NCBI GenBank assembly: GCA_963933975.1
Contig: CAWVWE010000005.1
Coordinates: 32,646-96,645, forward strand
Direction of reading: 5' to 3'
DNA: 64,000 nt
DNA from: UBA10364 sp905182675
GTDB lineage: Bacteria; Bacteroidota; Bacteroidia; Flavobacteriales; Schleiferiaceae
A program made the position numbers and the translations under genes. Of this stretch, positions 25,907 through 35,041 are shown piece by piece. A model generated the notes under the pieces. The model was not told where the DNA came from, made no database searches, and saw only the letters and a list, made by a program, of their open reading frames with translations. Positions within the stretch are counted from its first letter, which is position 1. Each line of letters starts with the position of its first letter.

Positions 25907-26667
25907 TCTCTTAAAAATATCATTTTATCCTCTTCTTGACTGAAAAGGCTATAACCGTCTTCTTTAAACGAAGCTAAGCCAAAAATAGTTTGGATGTCTT
26001 TTTGAAATATCCATCTTGCCATTGCGCCCCTTGCTTGTTTTGAAAATACAGATATCGATTTAGCGACACCGTTACTCATTTGCTTAAAGTCCACATGAAT
26101 TACGGGCTTAGTTACTTTTTTCCAATCAACAGCTTTGCTGTATTCCCCACTACAACAATTCACAATAAAAGGTGTAGGATGCTCATTGATCCAAGAGGTT
26201 ATAATTGGCTTCCACAGCGCATATAGATTAGCATGCTCCCCCACTGAAAGTTTACTTTGCATTTCTAATCTGTAGGGAAGTATTGCCATATCCGCAGTCA
26301 CCGCCCCATACAAGCCACTAAGGACCGCTAAGGACTGCTGCGCACGAAACAGCGCATTCTCGCTTAGGCTATTTATATCTAGCCGTTTAAAAGCCTCGCC
26401 TTGATAAGCCGTTAGTCCGCTAATACCGTTTTCAGGAAGTACGAATTCCTCGGGCTTGGGCTCCCACGAAAGCTTAACCCGGGGAAGCATTGCATCACTT
26501 ACCTTTAATAAAGCTTGAATATTTTCGCTCGAAAGTTTCTGGACCGCCTCTACAACCGCTTTTGTAGACTGATTAAAATGAGCCGACACAGGGTTTATTT
26601 GACCTGTGTACTGACCAACACTAGCCATTGCTTTTGATGGAGACAATAATACTAATGGGTTTTTCAT
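25903..26667 (-). CDS. yaaA: Peroxide stress protein YaaA
   Basis: The 254-residue protein belongs to the YaaA/UPF0246 family, which in E. coli is induced by OxyR and limits intracellular free iron during H2O2 stress. Family features are the N-terminal VLLSPSKAM, the central AVLSGLYGAVTADMAILPYR and the FIVNCCSGEYSKAVDW segment. No membrane or signal sequence is present. It shares a unit with the beta-barrel gene downstream. A -7 box ends 5 nt before the ATG. Confidence 0.92.
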   Translation of the reverse strand: MKNPLVLLSPSKAMASVGQYTGQINPVSAHFNQSTKAVVEAVQKLSSENIQALLKVSDAMLPRVKLSWEPKPEEFVLPENGISGLTAYQGEAFKRLDINSLSENALFRAQQSLAVLSGLYGAVTADMAILPYRLEMQSKLSVGEHANLYALWKPIITSWINEHPTPFIVNCCSGEYSKAVDWKKVTKPVIHVDFKQMSNGVAKSISVFSKQARGAMARWIFQKDIQTIFGLASFKEDGYSLFSQEEDKMIFLRE

Positions 26668-26672
26668 GCAGC

Positions 26673-26680
26673 CAAAAATA
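26673..26680 (-). promoter_or_regulatory. Candidate -7 box (TATTTTTG) abutting yaaA
   Basis: This exact TAnnTTTG on the minus strand ends 5 nt before the ATG at 26667, predicting a leaderless or nearly leaderless transcript. Confidence 0.5.
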
Positions 26681-26733
26681 CTAATAGTCTTAACTTTATC
26701 GCTAAAGGCATAGCTTTTGTTCTGTCAATTCAA

Positions 26734-28113
26734 ATGAACTTTATGAACATACGATTTCTCTTCCTTCTCGGTAGCCTCATACTCACCTCATGCCATGGTG
26801 CGAAATACCATTATAAGCAGGGAAACAAATTTGCCCAAGCTCATATGTTGAAGCCTGCTGTAACCGAATACAAAAAGGCATTAGACAAAAAACCTAAAAA
26901 AGTCAAATTTCTGATTGCTATGGAGCATCAGGGTAGCGCTTTGCTAGAAGAATTATATACCAACTATCGCTTTGCCGATGGTAATGACTCTTTATCTGTT
27001 TACCGGTTTCTAGAGGCGGACAAATGGACCACCTACCTGAAGAAGTATATTTCCGTTGATCGCTATGAGGGGTTTTATGAGCTTGACTATCAGCAACAGC
27101 TATCAAACTATACAAACACCGTTTATAACCGGTCGAAACTCTTGGTCAGGAGTCGTTCTTTTGATAAAGCCCAATTAAGGCTTAGTGAACTAGAGATATT
27201 AAGACCTGGCTTTCGGGATGTTACTGAACTTCTCACTTTTAGTGAGGTTGAGCCTATTTACACGAAAGCCTTAACGCTTTTTGAACAAGGATCATATAGA
27301 GCAGCATTCGCTGTTCTAAAACCTATAGTGCTCAAGTATCCAAAACAAGAGGAGTTACAAACCTTAAAAGACGAAGCCCTTTCCAGAGGGATTTATAGAT
27401 TAGGTATCATCTCCGATCCACAAATTACGGGTAAAGCAGCAGCTGTTTCAGCCGCGTTGCAGTCACGCTTAATCAGTGCGCTGTACGCTAACAAGGATCC
27501 GTTCATTGAGCTATTAGACCGTACAAATTTTGATTTGTTACAAGATGAGCAACAAGCAATCATTAACGGCGGGACTTCTGAGGAAGCAGTAACTCAGGAG
27601 TTGCTATCTGCGCACGCTTACTTAAAAGTAGTCGTAACCAGTGTAGATGAGGAGGAAGGATCGCTTATCTCTCAGAGTAAGACGGGGTATGAGCGTTACT
27701 TCGTAGACAAAAAAGACGATGAGGGGAAAACTATAAAGGAGGCTAAATACACTAAGGTTCGCTACCAAGAATTCACGAAGGAAAACAAGGTACATTATAC
27801 AGCCCAGCTGACGTTAACAGATAGAGCGACTTCAAAAATCATTGCTGTGGAAAGTTACGAGTATGCTAACTCTGATAAAGCTCATTACATTGAATACAGT
27901 GGGGATAATTTGTTCCCCGGCTATTGGAAATATCAGAACAAAGCCCACCACAGCGACCGGCCAGAAATAAACGAGTCAAAGCGTCGTCAGTTAGCGAGAC
28001 TTAAAAAAGCGAGCAGGTCCGTGAAGAGTCCTGTTACTATGAGAAAAGATGCCGTCGTATCGTTTGCCTCAAGAAGTGCTTCCGCGGTGAAGCGTTTAAA
28101 GCTTGAACCATGA
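26734..28113 (+). CDS. TPR-like lipoprotein with CsgG/LpoB-like C-terminal part
   Basis: This is a 459-residue predicted lipoprotein: a signal peptide ending in LTSC (about C19-C20 depending on which of two ATGs is used), then helical TPR-like repeats (YHYKQGNKFAQAHMLKPAV and FEQGSYRAAFAVLKPIV), then an alpha/beta region. That region has DRTNFDLLQDEQ, which recalls CsgG/LpoB-family proteins (ER..L..EQ pattern), and a Lys-rich tail. I do not recognise a named family. It overlaps the next lipoprotein gene by 4 bp, so the two are surely co-expressed and probably form one envelope complex. Confidence 0.68.
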   Translation: MNFMNIRFLFLLGSLILTSCHGAKYHYKQGNKFAQAHMLKPAVTEYKKALDKKPKKVKFLIAMEHQGSALLEELYTNYRFADGNDSLSVYRFLEADKWTTYLKKYISVDRYEGFYELDYQQQLSNYTNTVYNRSKLLVRSRSFDKAQLRLSELEILRPGFRDVTELLTFSEVEPIYTKALTLFEQGSYRAAFAVLKPIVLKYPKQEELQTLKDEALSRGIYRLGIISDPQITGKAAAVSAALQSRLISALYANKDPFIELLDRTNFDLLQDEQQAIINGGTSEEAVTQELLSAHAYLKVVVTSVDEEEGSLISQSKTGYERYFVDKKDDEGKTIKEAKYTKVRYQEFTKENKVHYTAQLTLTDRATSKIIAVESYEYANSDKAHYIEYSGDNLFPGYWKYQNKAHHSDRPEINESKRRQLARLKKASRSVKSPVTMRKDAVVSFASRSASAVKRLKLEP

Positions 28114-29363
28114 GAAACGGATTGATCATTTTTACAAGCTTTCTTTTAATGGCTTGCGGCGGTAAAAAAACAGTAATACCTGAATGGGTTACAGGCAAGC
28201 CTATTGATCCATCGGGTAAGTTTGTCTATGGGCTCGGCATGAGCTATGTCAATCCCAATTCTTCATACCAACAGGCCGCGCGCTCTAATGCATTGGCTGA
28301 TCTTGCCCAGGAGGTAGAGAGTCAGATTTTTGATGAAACTCGACTTTTACAAAAAGAGGATGCGAAGGGTATGCAAAGTGCTTTTAGCTCAGAAACTTTG
28401 ACTACTTCCAAGGTGAAATTAGAAGATTATCAAGTAGTTGCTTCTTATGCCGATGCGTATCGTTATTATGTTTTATATAAATTACACTTGCCCGATTATC
28501 TTGAAAACAAAGCCAACAATGACCACCTTGCCATCTCTTGGATAGATGAGAAGATTGCAATAGCCTCTGATGATTCAAACTTAGCCCATGAACGAATAAT
28601 CGCTATAGGTGATGCTGTGCACAAAGCAATGGATCGAAATTTCTTGATAGACCCCACATTTGCCGTTGATATTAAAACGAAATTAATCAGAGCATTACGC
28701 GCCGTTGAAGGCGACTTACAAGGAAACTATTTGACTCCTGAATCTATATTCTATTTGGGTATGCCTCAGCAATTCTCGACTATTTTTAAAGTTTCTGATT
28801 CATCCATCTTCAAAGGATTGACCCTGAACTCAAGCTCGGGAAATTTCAGTTTAGCGCAAGAAAACGGAGCCGTTATCTGTCAACACACAGGCAAGCAGAA
28901 CGCAGTTAAGCTTAACCTCAGCATAGACTACAAAGAACTACTACCCTACCTGGATAGGCCCTCCGTTTATTGGATACAAAACATGTCCGGCTGGAATAAA
29001 TCTACCACGTTGTATTTTCAAAATACAACGGTACAAGTCAACGCAGAAAATGGCATTAAAGAGGTTGTGGGCAGCGCTATCGCAAAGTCTTTTACAATGG
29101 ATGAAAATGCTCCATTGACCTTGGTTTTTAATGGTGACATTCGGATGATCGTTATCAGTAACGAACGTTCGAAATGTGTGATTCAAGGACAATTCATACT
29201 TCAACACACCAGGAGTGGACAAATTATATGGAGCAGTCAAACCGTCGAGAATTCTGCAATAAGTGCAAATAAAGACTCCGCAATAAGAGCTGCAAAGAGC
29301 GAGTTCTCAGATAACATATCCTTCTTTATACTACCTCAATTAGAGCGTAATTTGGGATATTAA
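28110..29363 (+). CDS. LPP20-domain lipoprotein
   Basis: This 417-residue protein has a lipoprotein signal ending in LMAC (C16). Next comes PEWVTGKPIDPSGKFVYGLG and an Ala-rich helix with Asn-Ala-Leu-Ala-Asp-Leu, which is the LPP20 signature. The second half (about 230-417) is beta-rich and unassigned. LPP20/FlgP proteins elsewhere form outer-membrane rings or platforms. Here there is no flagellum; the upstream partner is a CsgG/LpoB-like lipoprotein joined by an ATGA overlap. The pair has no gene for a pore, enzyme or regulator attached. Confidence 0.7.
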   Translation: MRNGLIIFTSFLLMACGGKKTVIPEWVTGKPIDPSGKFVYGLGMSYVNPNSSYQQAARSNALADLAQEVESQIFDETRLLQKEDAKGMQSAFSSETLTTSKVKLEDYQVVASYADAYRYYVLYKLHLPDYLENKANNDHLAISWIDEKIAIASDDSNLAHERIIAIGDAVHKAMDRNFLIDPTFAVDIKTKLIRALRAVEGDLQGNYLTPESIFYLGMPQQFSTIFKVSDSSIFKGLTLNSSSGNFSLAQENGAVICQHTGKQNAVKLNLSIDYKELLPYLDRPSVYWIQNMSGWNKSTTLYFQNTTVQVNAENGIKEVVGSAIAKSFTMDENAPLTLVFNGDIRMIVISNERSKCVIQGQFILQHTRSGQIIWSSQTVENSAISANKDSAIRAAKSEFSDNISFFILPQLERNLGY

Positions 29364-29371
29364 GTACCCTA

Positions 29372-29389
29372 TACTATGCGTGCATAGTA
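29372..29389. promoter_or_regulatory. 18-bp inverted repeat TACTATGC-GT-GCATAGTA, likely MarR operator
   Basis: Two perfect 8-bp arms are separated by 2 bp, centred about 42 bp before the marR-type ATG at 29423. A -7-like TATATTTC lies at 29398-29405, so the repeat covers the -33 region. The spacing of the half-sites suits a winged-helix dimer, and MarR proteins commonly repress their own genes. Confidence 0.6.
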
Positions 29390-29422
29390 AATCTATGTAT
29401 ATTTCGGTATTCATTTTTACCC

Positions 29423-29866
29423 ATGAAACCGAAGGACACTTTTGATTTTCAAATCCGAAAAAGCTGGATAAGCCTTTCGAAAATGTACAACGAGCTTGTA
29501 GCCCCTTATGGTATTACAGTTTCAGTTGGTTTTGCACTTCTTAATATTGATGTTCAGAAAGGGACGCCCTCCACAGCGTTGGGTCCAAAAATGGGGATGG
29601 AAAGCACCTCGCTCAGTAGAGTACTCAAGTCAATGGAAAAACAGGGACTCATTATCAGAGAACCCAATCCCAATGATCGAAGATCTGTAATGATCAAGCT
29701 AACAGAAAGCGGTAAAGAAAAAAGAAACCACAGCCGCAGAGCTGTTTTAGGTTTTAACAACAAGGTTCGCGAATCCATTGGACACGATCGGGCAAAAGAG
29801 TTCTTCTCGACCCTTGAAGACATCACGTCGGTTATCCAAGAATCACGATCTGAGGACGTGCGTTAA
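29423..29866 (+). CDS. MarR family transcriptional regulator
   Basis: This 147-residue winged-helix protein has the MarR arrangement: N-terminal dimer helix, recognition helix in MESTSLSRVLKSMEKQGL, and wing with REPNPNDRRSVMIKLTESG. It probably senses a small ligand and binds the palindrome just upstream. No transporter or enzyme gene follows directly: the next gene is a DNA-binding protein on the same strand after 127 bp and a hairpin, so targets may lie elsewhere or be acs and its partner. Confidence 0.9.
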   Translation: MKPKDTFDFQIRKSWISLSKMYNELVAPYGITVSVGFALLNIDVQKGTPSTALGPKMGMESTSLSRVLKSMEKQGLIIREPNPNDRRSVMIKLTESGKEKRNHSRRAVLGFNNKVRESIGHDRAKEFFSTLEDITSVIQESRSEDVR

Positions 29867-29876
29867 AAGCACCCTA

Positions 29877-29912
29877 TAAATATTAAGCCCATCTTTTTGG
29901 CTTAAATATTTA
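29877..29912. terminator. AT-rich hairpin between the marR-type gene and the InsA-like gene
   Basis: TAAATATTAAGCC pairs with GGCTTAAATATTTA (one extra A in the right arm) around a T-rich 9-nt loop. There is no T-run after it on either strand, so the termination role is uncertain; an operator or RNA element is possible. Confidence 0.4.
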
Positions 29913-29993
29913 TTCTCAACATGATCTTTTAGCACTATTTCGCTAAATTGGTATGCATTTTCATATTTACCCTGCACCTGCCATCAAACAATT

Positions 29994-30452
29994 ATGTCTT
30001 CCACTATTTCTTGCCCCAAGTGCCAAAGCCAAGAGTATGTAAAAAGCGGTTCCATTAAGGGACGTCAGCGTTATAAGTGCAAAACCTGTAATTACTATTT
30101 TTCGGTACAAAAACTTGGTAAAAAAATAGATGATTATGTCGTCATCAAGGCACTACAGCTGTATATCGAAGGAATTAGTTACCGAGAAATAGAACGCATT
30201 CTAGGCGTATCACATGTGAGTGTTATGAATTGGGTAAAAATCTACAAAATACAGCGACCTTTTGGAGATAGTCATGTAAAAACTAGACATAAAGTACTGG
30301 ACTATAATGAACTAATAGAATTTATAGCGAAAAGGGACAACATGATCAATAGTGGAACCATAATCACCGCTTTAGAAGACCGGTTCTTAGTGACTACTTG
30401 GAAAGGCGACTCCATCCAAGATTTTAAACAATTGTCGCTTCCAACAGACTAA
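29994..30452 (+). CDS. Stand-alone InsA-like zinc-ribbon/HTH DNA-binding protein
   Basis: This 152-residue protein resembles the N-terminal part of IS1-type transposase (InsA). A zinc ribbon with C7, C10, C29 and C32 is followed by a helix-turn-helix (GISYREIERILGVSHVSVMN, about 54-73) and a basic segment. The catalytic DDE domain is absent, and no terminal inverted repeats or target duplications are visible, so it is not an active IS. It lies 11 bp upstream of acs in the same direction. A role as domesticated transcription factor for acs is plausible but inferred from position. Confidence 0.8.
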   Translation: MSSTISCPKCQSQEYVKSGSIKGRQRYKCKTCNYYFSVQKLGKKIDDYVVIKALQLYIEGISYREIERILGVSHVSVMNWVKIYKIQRPFGDSHVKTRHKVLDYNELIEFIAKRDNMINSGTIITALEDRFLVTTWKGDSIQDFKQLSLPTD

Positions 30453-30463
30453 ACCACCATTTC

Positions 30464-32371
30464 ATGAGCCAATACCATATCAAAACCCAAGAGGATTATA
30501 AAGCGGCTTACGAGCATGCTATCGAGCGTCCGGAAGAATTTTGGAAGGGTATTGCAGACAACTATCAATGGAGGAAGCCATGGACAACTCTTCTAGAATG
30601 GGAATTCACAACGCCTACCATTAAATGGTTTAAAGAAGGTAAGTTAAACATCACAGAAAACTGTTTGGACCGTCACTTGAAGGATCGAGCAGATGACATC
30701 GCATTAATTTGGGAACCTAATAATCCAAAAGAGCGTGAAGTTCGCCTTACCTATCAGGAACTTCATGATGAAGTATGCCGGTTTGCGAATGTACTTAAGA
30801 AAACGGGGGTCAAAAAAGGAGACCGGGTAGCCGTCTATATGCCTATGATTCCGGAACTCACTATTGGAGTTTTAGCATGTGCACGAATTGGTGCAGTTCA
30901 CTCTGTCGTATTCGCGGGGTTCTCTGCTAACGCATTAGCTGACCGTATTAATGACAGTCAATGTGTTTGTGTGCTGACTTCAGATGGTATGTTCCGTGGC
31001 GAAAAGTCACTCTCCGTAAAAACCACCGTAGATGAAGCACTACTTCAATGTGGATCAGTGCACAGTGTTATTGTGGTTCAACGAGATGGACGTGACACTG
31101 ATATGTTACTTGGACGGGATTATTGGTACCATGAAGAAGTTACTGGTGTGAAAAAGAGCTGTCACGCAGAGGAAATGGATGCGGAAGACTTGTTATTCAT
31201 CTTATACACGTCCGGATCCACAGGAAAGCCAAAAGGAGTGGTCCACACTTGCGGAGGATATATGGTGTATGCGGGATATAGTTTTCAAAATGTGTTTCAA
31301 TACCAAAGGGGTGATGTCTACTGGTGCACCGCAGATGTAGGCTGGATCACAGGACACAGCTATATCATTTATGGACCGCTACTCAATGGAGCTACAACGC
31401 TTATGTTCGAAGGAGTCCCCACCTGGCCAGATGCGGGCCGTTTCTGGGAGATATGCGATAAATACCAGGTCAACCAATTTTATACGGCACCTACAGCTAT
31501 ACGTGCTTTAATGGCTTGTGGCAATGAGTTTGTAGAACGGGCCAATCTAGGTTCTTTAAAAGTGATCGGCTCTGTAGGTGAACCAATTAATACGGAGGCA
31601 TGGCAATGGTACCATGAAAAAGTTGGTCATAAAAATTGTCCGATAGTAGATACCTGGTGGCAAACCGAAACTGGAGGTATCATGATCTCCGGGCTAGGTG
31701 GAATTAGTGATCAAAGACCCACATACGCTGGACAACCACTTCCTGGTGTTCAACCTGTGCTGCTGGACAATGATGGCAATGAAATTGAAGGTGATGGTGT
31801 GGAAGGCTACTTAGGTATTAAATACCCATGGCCATCAATGATTCGCACTACTTATGGAGACCATGAGCGGTGTAAAAATGTTTATTTCAGTACCTATAAG
31901 GGCTACTACTTTACAGGCGACGGTGCTCGTCGAGAAGACGGTATGTATAGAATCATCGGACGAGTTGATGACGTTATTAACGTAAGTGGACATAGGTTTG
32001 GGACCGCTGAGATTGAAAACGCCATCAATGCGTCTCATTTTGTAACAGAAAGTGCCGTAGTAGGATATCCTCATGAAATCAAGGGCCAGGGCATCTACGC
32101 TTACGTGATCCTAGAAAATGGCGACCATCAAGCTGCAGAAGTGCATCGATCGATTATAGAACAAATTGTTTTAGAAATTGGTCCCATTGCAAAACCTGAT
32201 GTAATACAAATCGTGCCAGGCCTACCCAAGACACGCTCTGGTAAAATCATGCGAAGAATATTGCGTAAAATAGCGGAAAGAGACACCACTAACCTTGGAG
32301 ACACATCTACCCTATTAGATCCTAGCGTTGTGGAAGAAATCAAAGCCGGAGCGCTAGAGTTATTGTTTTAA
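30464..32371 (+). CDS. acs: Acetate--CoA ligase
   Basis: This 635-residue AMP-forming acetyl-CoA synthetase activates acetate in two steps through acetyl-AMP. The AMP-binding loop TSGSTGKPKG is at 249-258, WWQTETGG sits in the substrate pocket and Lys594 in KTRSGKIMRR is the adenylation lysine normally controlled by acetylation. The length matches canonical Acs. A GNAT protein follows, but it looks like an SSAT-type acyltransferase, not the Pat-type enzyme known to modify Acs. Confidence 0.97.
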   Translation: MSQYHIKTQEDYKAAYEHAIERPEEFWKGIADNYQWRKPWTTLLEWEFTTPTIKWFKEGKLNITENCLDRHLKDRADDIALIWEPNNPKEREVRLTYQELHDEVCRFANVLKKTGVKKGDRVAVYMPMIPELTIGVLACARIGAVHSVVFAGFSANALADRINDSQCVCVLTSDGMFRGEKSLSVKTTVDEALLQCGSVHSVIVVQRDGRDTDMLLGRDYWYHEEVTGVKKSCHAEEMDAEDLLFILYTSGSTGKPKGVVHTCGGYMVYAGYSFQNVFQYQRGDVYWCTADVGWITGHSYIIYGPLLNGATTLMFEGVPTWPDAGRFWEICDKYQVNQFYTAPTAIRALMACGNEFVERANLGSLKVIGSVGEPINTEAWQWYHEKVGHKNCPIVDTWWQTETGGIMISGLGGISDQRPTYAGQPLPGVQPVLLDNDGNEIEGDGVEGYLGIKYPWPSMIRTTYGDHERCKNVYFSTYKGYYFTGDGARREDGMYRIIGRVDDVINVSGHRFGTAEIENAINASHFVTESAVVGYPHEIKGQGIYAYVILENGDHQAAEVHRSIIEQIVLEIGPIAKPDVIQIVPGLPKTRSGKIMRRILRKIAERDTTNLGDTSTLLDPSVVEEIKAGALELLF

Positions 32372-32380
32372 ATTAGCGTC

Positions 32381-32851
32381 ATGATCGAAATTAGAGTTGC
32401 ACAAAGAGTCGATATGAAATCGGTCCATGGACTAATTACAGAACTCGCTATTTATGAAAAAGAGCCTGATGCGGTGACTATTTCCGTCCAAGATCTAGAA
32501 CGAGACGGTTTCGACTTAAACAAGTTCGAATGTTTTTTAGCAGAGCACGTAGCTACATCCGAAATTGTAGGCATGGCACTTTACTATCCTAGATACAGCA
32601 CATGGAAAGGATCCACGCTTCATTTAGAGGACCTCTATATCCAACCGTTATTCCGGGGAATAGGGTTAGGTCGAAAACTATTTGATGAAGTCGTGAAAAT
32701 AGCAGTAAAAGATAACGTAGGTAGAATGGAATGGACCGTACTTGAATGGAACAAGCCTGCGATTGAGTTTTATAAAACCTACAACGCAACATTAGATCCC
32801 GAATGGTATTTAGGTACTTTCAGCAACGAACAATTACAAAAATTTAAATGA
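32381..32851 (+). CDS. GNAT N-acetyltransferase, SSAT-like
   Basis: The 156-residue protein matches the eukaryotic-like diamine/thialysine acetyltransferase group: YEKEPDAVT near the N-terminus, HLEDLYIQPLFRGIGLGRKL (acetyl-CoA binding loop) and WTVLEWNKPAIEFY in the C-terminal half. It should transfer an acetyl group from acetyl-CoA to a small amine such as a polyamine or thialysine; the real substrate is unknown. It overlaps the aspartate kinase start by 4 bp. Confidence 0.85.
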   Translation: MIEIRVAQRVDMKSVHGLITELAIYEKEPDAVTISVQDLERDGFDLNKFECFLAEHVATSEIVGMALYYPRYSTWKGSTLHLEDLYIQPLFRGIGLGRKLFDEVVKIAVKDNVGRMEWTVLEWNKPAIEFYKTYNATLDPEWYLGTFSNEQLQKFK

Positions 32852-34110
32852 ATACGCCAGTAGTTTTTAAGTTTGGAGGTGCGTCGGTAAAAGATGCAGA
32901 AAGCGTTCAAAACATTGCTAGGATCATTAGCAACTACCCTTTACGCCCTATGGTTGTCGTGGTGAGCGCTATGGGTAAAATGACCAATGCCCTTGAAAGA
33001 GTTGTAGAAGCCTGGAACAATAAAAATACCAGCCTTGCTTTATCAGAAATAGAAGCGATAGGGAAGTTTCACCAAAAAATCATTGATGACCTGTTTGAAA
33101 TTCCACCTGCAGAATTGCTTGAGCAGATTGAATTTTGGATGCAATCACTTAAACATGGGGTATCAATAACAGCGGTTAGCTATTCGAAGCAGTACGATTT
33201 TATTGTGCACTTTGGCGAATTTATTTCTACTAGAATTATAACAACTTTCGTCCAACAATTCACCCCATCTGTATGGTTAGACACCACCAAAATGGTGAAA
33301 ACAGACCATCATTTTAGGAGAGCAACAGTAGACTGGCAGGCCACTGAAATAGCCATTCCCGCAAGTATACAATTGAACAAGGTTAATTTCGTTCAAGGCT
33401 TTATAGGCAGTGATCCAGACGGTAATCCAACTACCTTAGGACGCGAAGGATCTGATTATTCAGGTGCCGTTTTCGCGTATTGCCTGAAAGCCGCAAACTT
33501 AACCATATGGAAAGACGTACCTGGTATGTTGAATGGTGATCCGAAAATATTTAAGAATACACAGAAGATCCACTCACTACCTTATGCTGAAGCAATTGAG
33601 TTGGCTTTTTATGGTGCCTCCATTATACATCCAAAGACCATTCAACCCATGCAACGAAGGTCTATTCCGCTACACATAAAAAGCTTCATGGACCCTACAG
33701 CGGCTGGTACCGTAATTAGCGGAGTGGGTATCTCGAATCCGGAAATGGCTAACTTCATATTAAAGAGGAACCAGGCTCTGCTTGTGATCAGTACAACTGA
33801 TTTAGCCTTTATCGTAGAACGCCATCTGAGTGCTGTATATGAGCTATTCGCCAGTAATGGGATAGTGGTCAACCTCATGAGAAACACGGCGACTAAGGCC
33901 ATCTTCTGTATCGATAATGACCGCATTATTGTACCCAAAGTAATCCGAGAATTGGAGATCACCTTCCAAGTAGAGCTTCAAGAAAAGGTAGAGCTCTTAA
34001 CGATACGCCATTATTCTAGTGAAGATGAGCGGAGAGAGACTCAAGGACTCCATATTTTACAGGAGCAAAGATCGCCAGATACGGTTCAGTTTGTTTTTAA
34101 ACGGTCTTAA
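32848..34110 (+). CDS. Aspartate kinase
   Basis: This 420-residue monofunctional aspartokinase starts the aspartate pathway to Lys, Thr, Met and diaminopimelate. It shows the N-terminal KFGGASVKDAESV and, centrally, TTLGREGSDYSGA; ACT-type regulatory segments follow (from about residue 300), so feedback control by lysine or threonine is likely. No homoserine dehydrogenase domain is fused. The stop overlaps the convergent dehydrogenase gene by 14 bp. Confidence 0.92.
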   Translation: MNTPVVFKFGGASVKDAESVQNIARIISNYPLRPMVVVVSAMGKMTNALERVVEAWNNKNTSLALSEIEAIGKFHQKIIDDLFEIPPAELLEQIEFWMQSLKHGVSITAVSYSKQYDFIVHFGEFISTRIITTFVQQFTPSVWLDTTKMVKTDHHFRRATVDWQATEIAIPASIQLNKVNFVQGFIGSDPDGNPTTLGREGSDYSGAVFAYCLKAANLTIWKDVPGMLNGDPKIFKNTQKIHSLPYAEAIELAFYGASIIHPKTIQPMQRRSIPLHIKSFMDPTAAGTVISGVGISNPEMANFILKRNQALLVISTTDLAFIVERHLSAVYELFASNGIVVNLMRNTATKAIFCIDNDRIIVPKVIRELEITFQVELQEKVELLTIRHYSSEDERRETQGLHILQEQRSPDTVQFVFKRS

Positions 34111-35041
34111 GCGCAGCCAATATTTTAGCGCCTAAATCTCTACCCATTTTCTCAAAACTTTCCTGAGTCCATCCAGCTATATGAGGAGTTATGATCACAT
34201 TGTCCAACAGCAGTAATGCGCTCAATGCTACTGGTAGTTCAGCATCAAATAACGAAGTGAAACTTGAGTTTTCATATTCAAGGACATCAAGACCGGCACT
34301 CAATACAAGACCAGATTCTAGTGCCGCCAATAGTGCCGTCGTATTTGTGATTTGTCCACGTGCTGTATTTATAAAATGAACAGGTTTTGCAAATCCATTA
34401 AAGAATACCTCATCAGCGAAGTAGTGGGTCTCATTGTTGTAAGGCAAATGAATACTAACCACATCTACTTCTGCCTGTAGCTTTTCTAAGCTACATTCTA
34501 TCATCGTACCCTCAGTATAGTCAAAACGATATTTATCGTACGTATATACCTGAACACCCATAGCGTATAGAAGTCTTGAAAATTCAGCTCCCATCACTCC
34601 ATACCCTATGATGCCTACTTTGAGCGCGTGTATTTCTCGGCCTTTGTTTTCTTCTCGTAACCAAATACCTTTTCGTACTTCCACCCCAGCCCTTGGCAAG
34701 TGGTTTAAAGCACTTAACAACATAGCTAAAGCATGTTCTGCTACTGCTCTAGAGTTGCCTTCTGGGACCCGAATACAAGTAATGCCTTGTAATTTAGCTT
34801 GACTTAAGTCTATGTTTTCTAGACCCGCACCCATTCGTCCTATCACTTTTAGATGGGGGAATTGAGATAGAAATTTCGCGTTAATAGGCATCCTGGATCG
34901 AATAACCAACACGGTACATTCAAAGTATGAAACTGGAAAATCTAGTAACGGCCTGGTATAATCCTTGATCAACTCTAAGCCTCCTTGAACGAGGGCCTCC
35001 TCTAAAAAAGGATGCGTATCATCCAGTAATAAAGCCTTCAT
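34097..35041 (-). CDS. D-2-hydroxyacid dehydrogenase (phosphoglycerate dehydrogenase-like)
   Basis: The 314-residue protein has the two-domain fold of NAD-dependent 2-hydroxyacid dehydrogenases: a GIIGYGVMGAEFSRL nucleotide loop, the catalytic Arg in NTARGQITN, the Glu in LDVLEYEN and His in ITPHIAGW. The exact substrate (3-phosphoglycerate, glyoxylate or another 2-oxoacid) cannot be settled. No ACT domain is present, unlike long SerA. Its ATG shares one base with the mgtE stop (TGATG), so the genes are coupled. Confidence 0.87.
   Translation of the reverse strand: MKALLLDDTHPFLEEALVQGGLELIKDYTRPLLDFPVSYFECTVLVIRSRMPINAKFLSQFPHLKVIGRMGAGLENIDLSQAKLQGITCIRVPEGNSRAVAEHALAMLLSALNHLPRAGVEVRKGIWLREENKGREIHALKVGIIGYGVMGAEFSRLLYAMGVQVYTYDKYRFDYTEGTMIECSLEKLQAEVDVVSIHLPYNNETHYFADEVFFNGFAKPVHFINTARGQITNTTALLAALESGLVLSAGLDVLEYENSSFTSLFDAELPVALSALLLLDNVIITPHIAGWTQESFEKMGRDLGAKILAALKTV

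Noticed and set aside
29994..30452. Active IS1-type insertion sequence
   Set aside because: There is no DDE domain, no second ORF, no terminal inverted repeats and no direct repeats around the gene.
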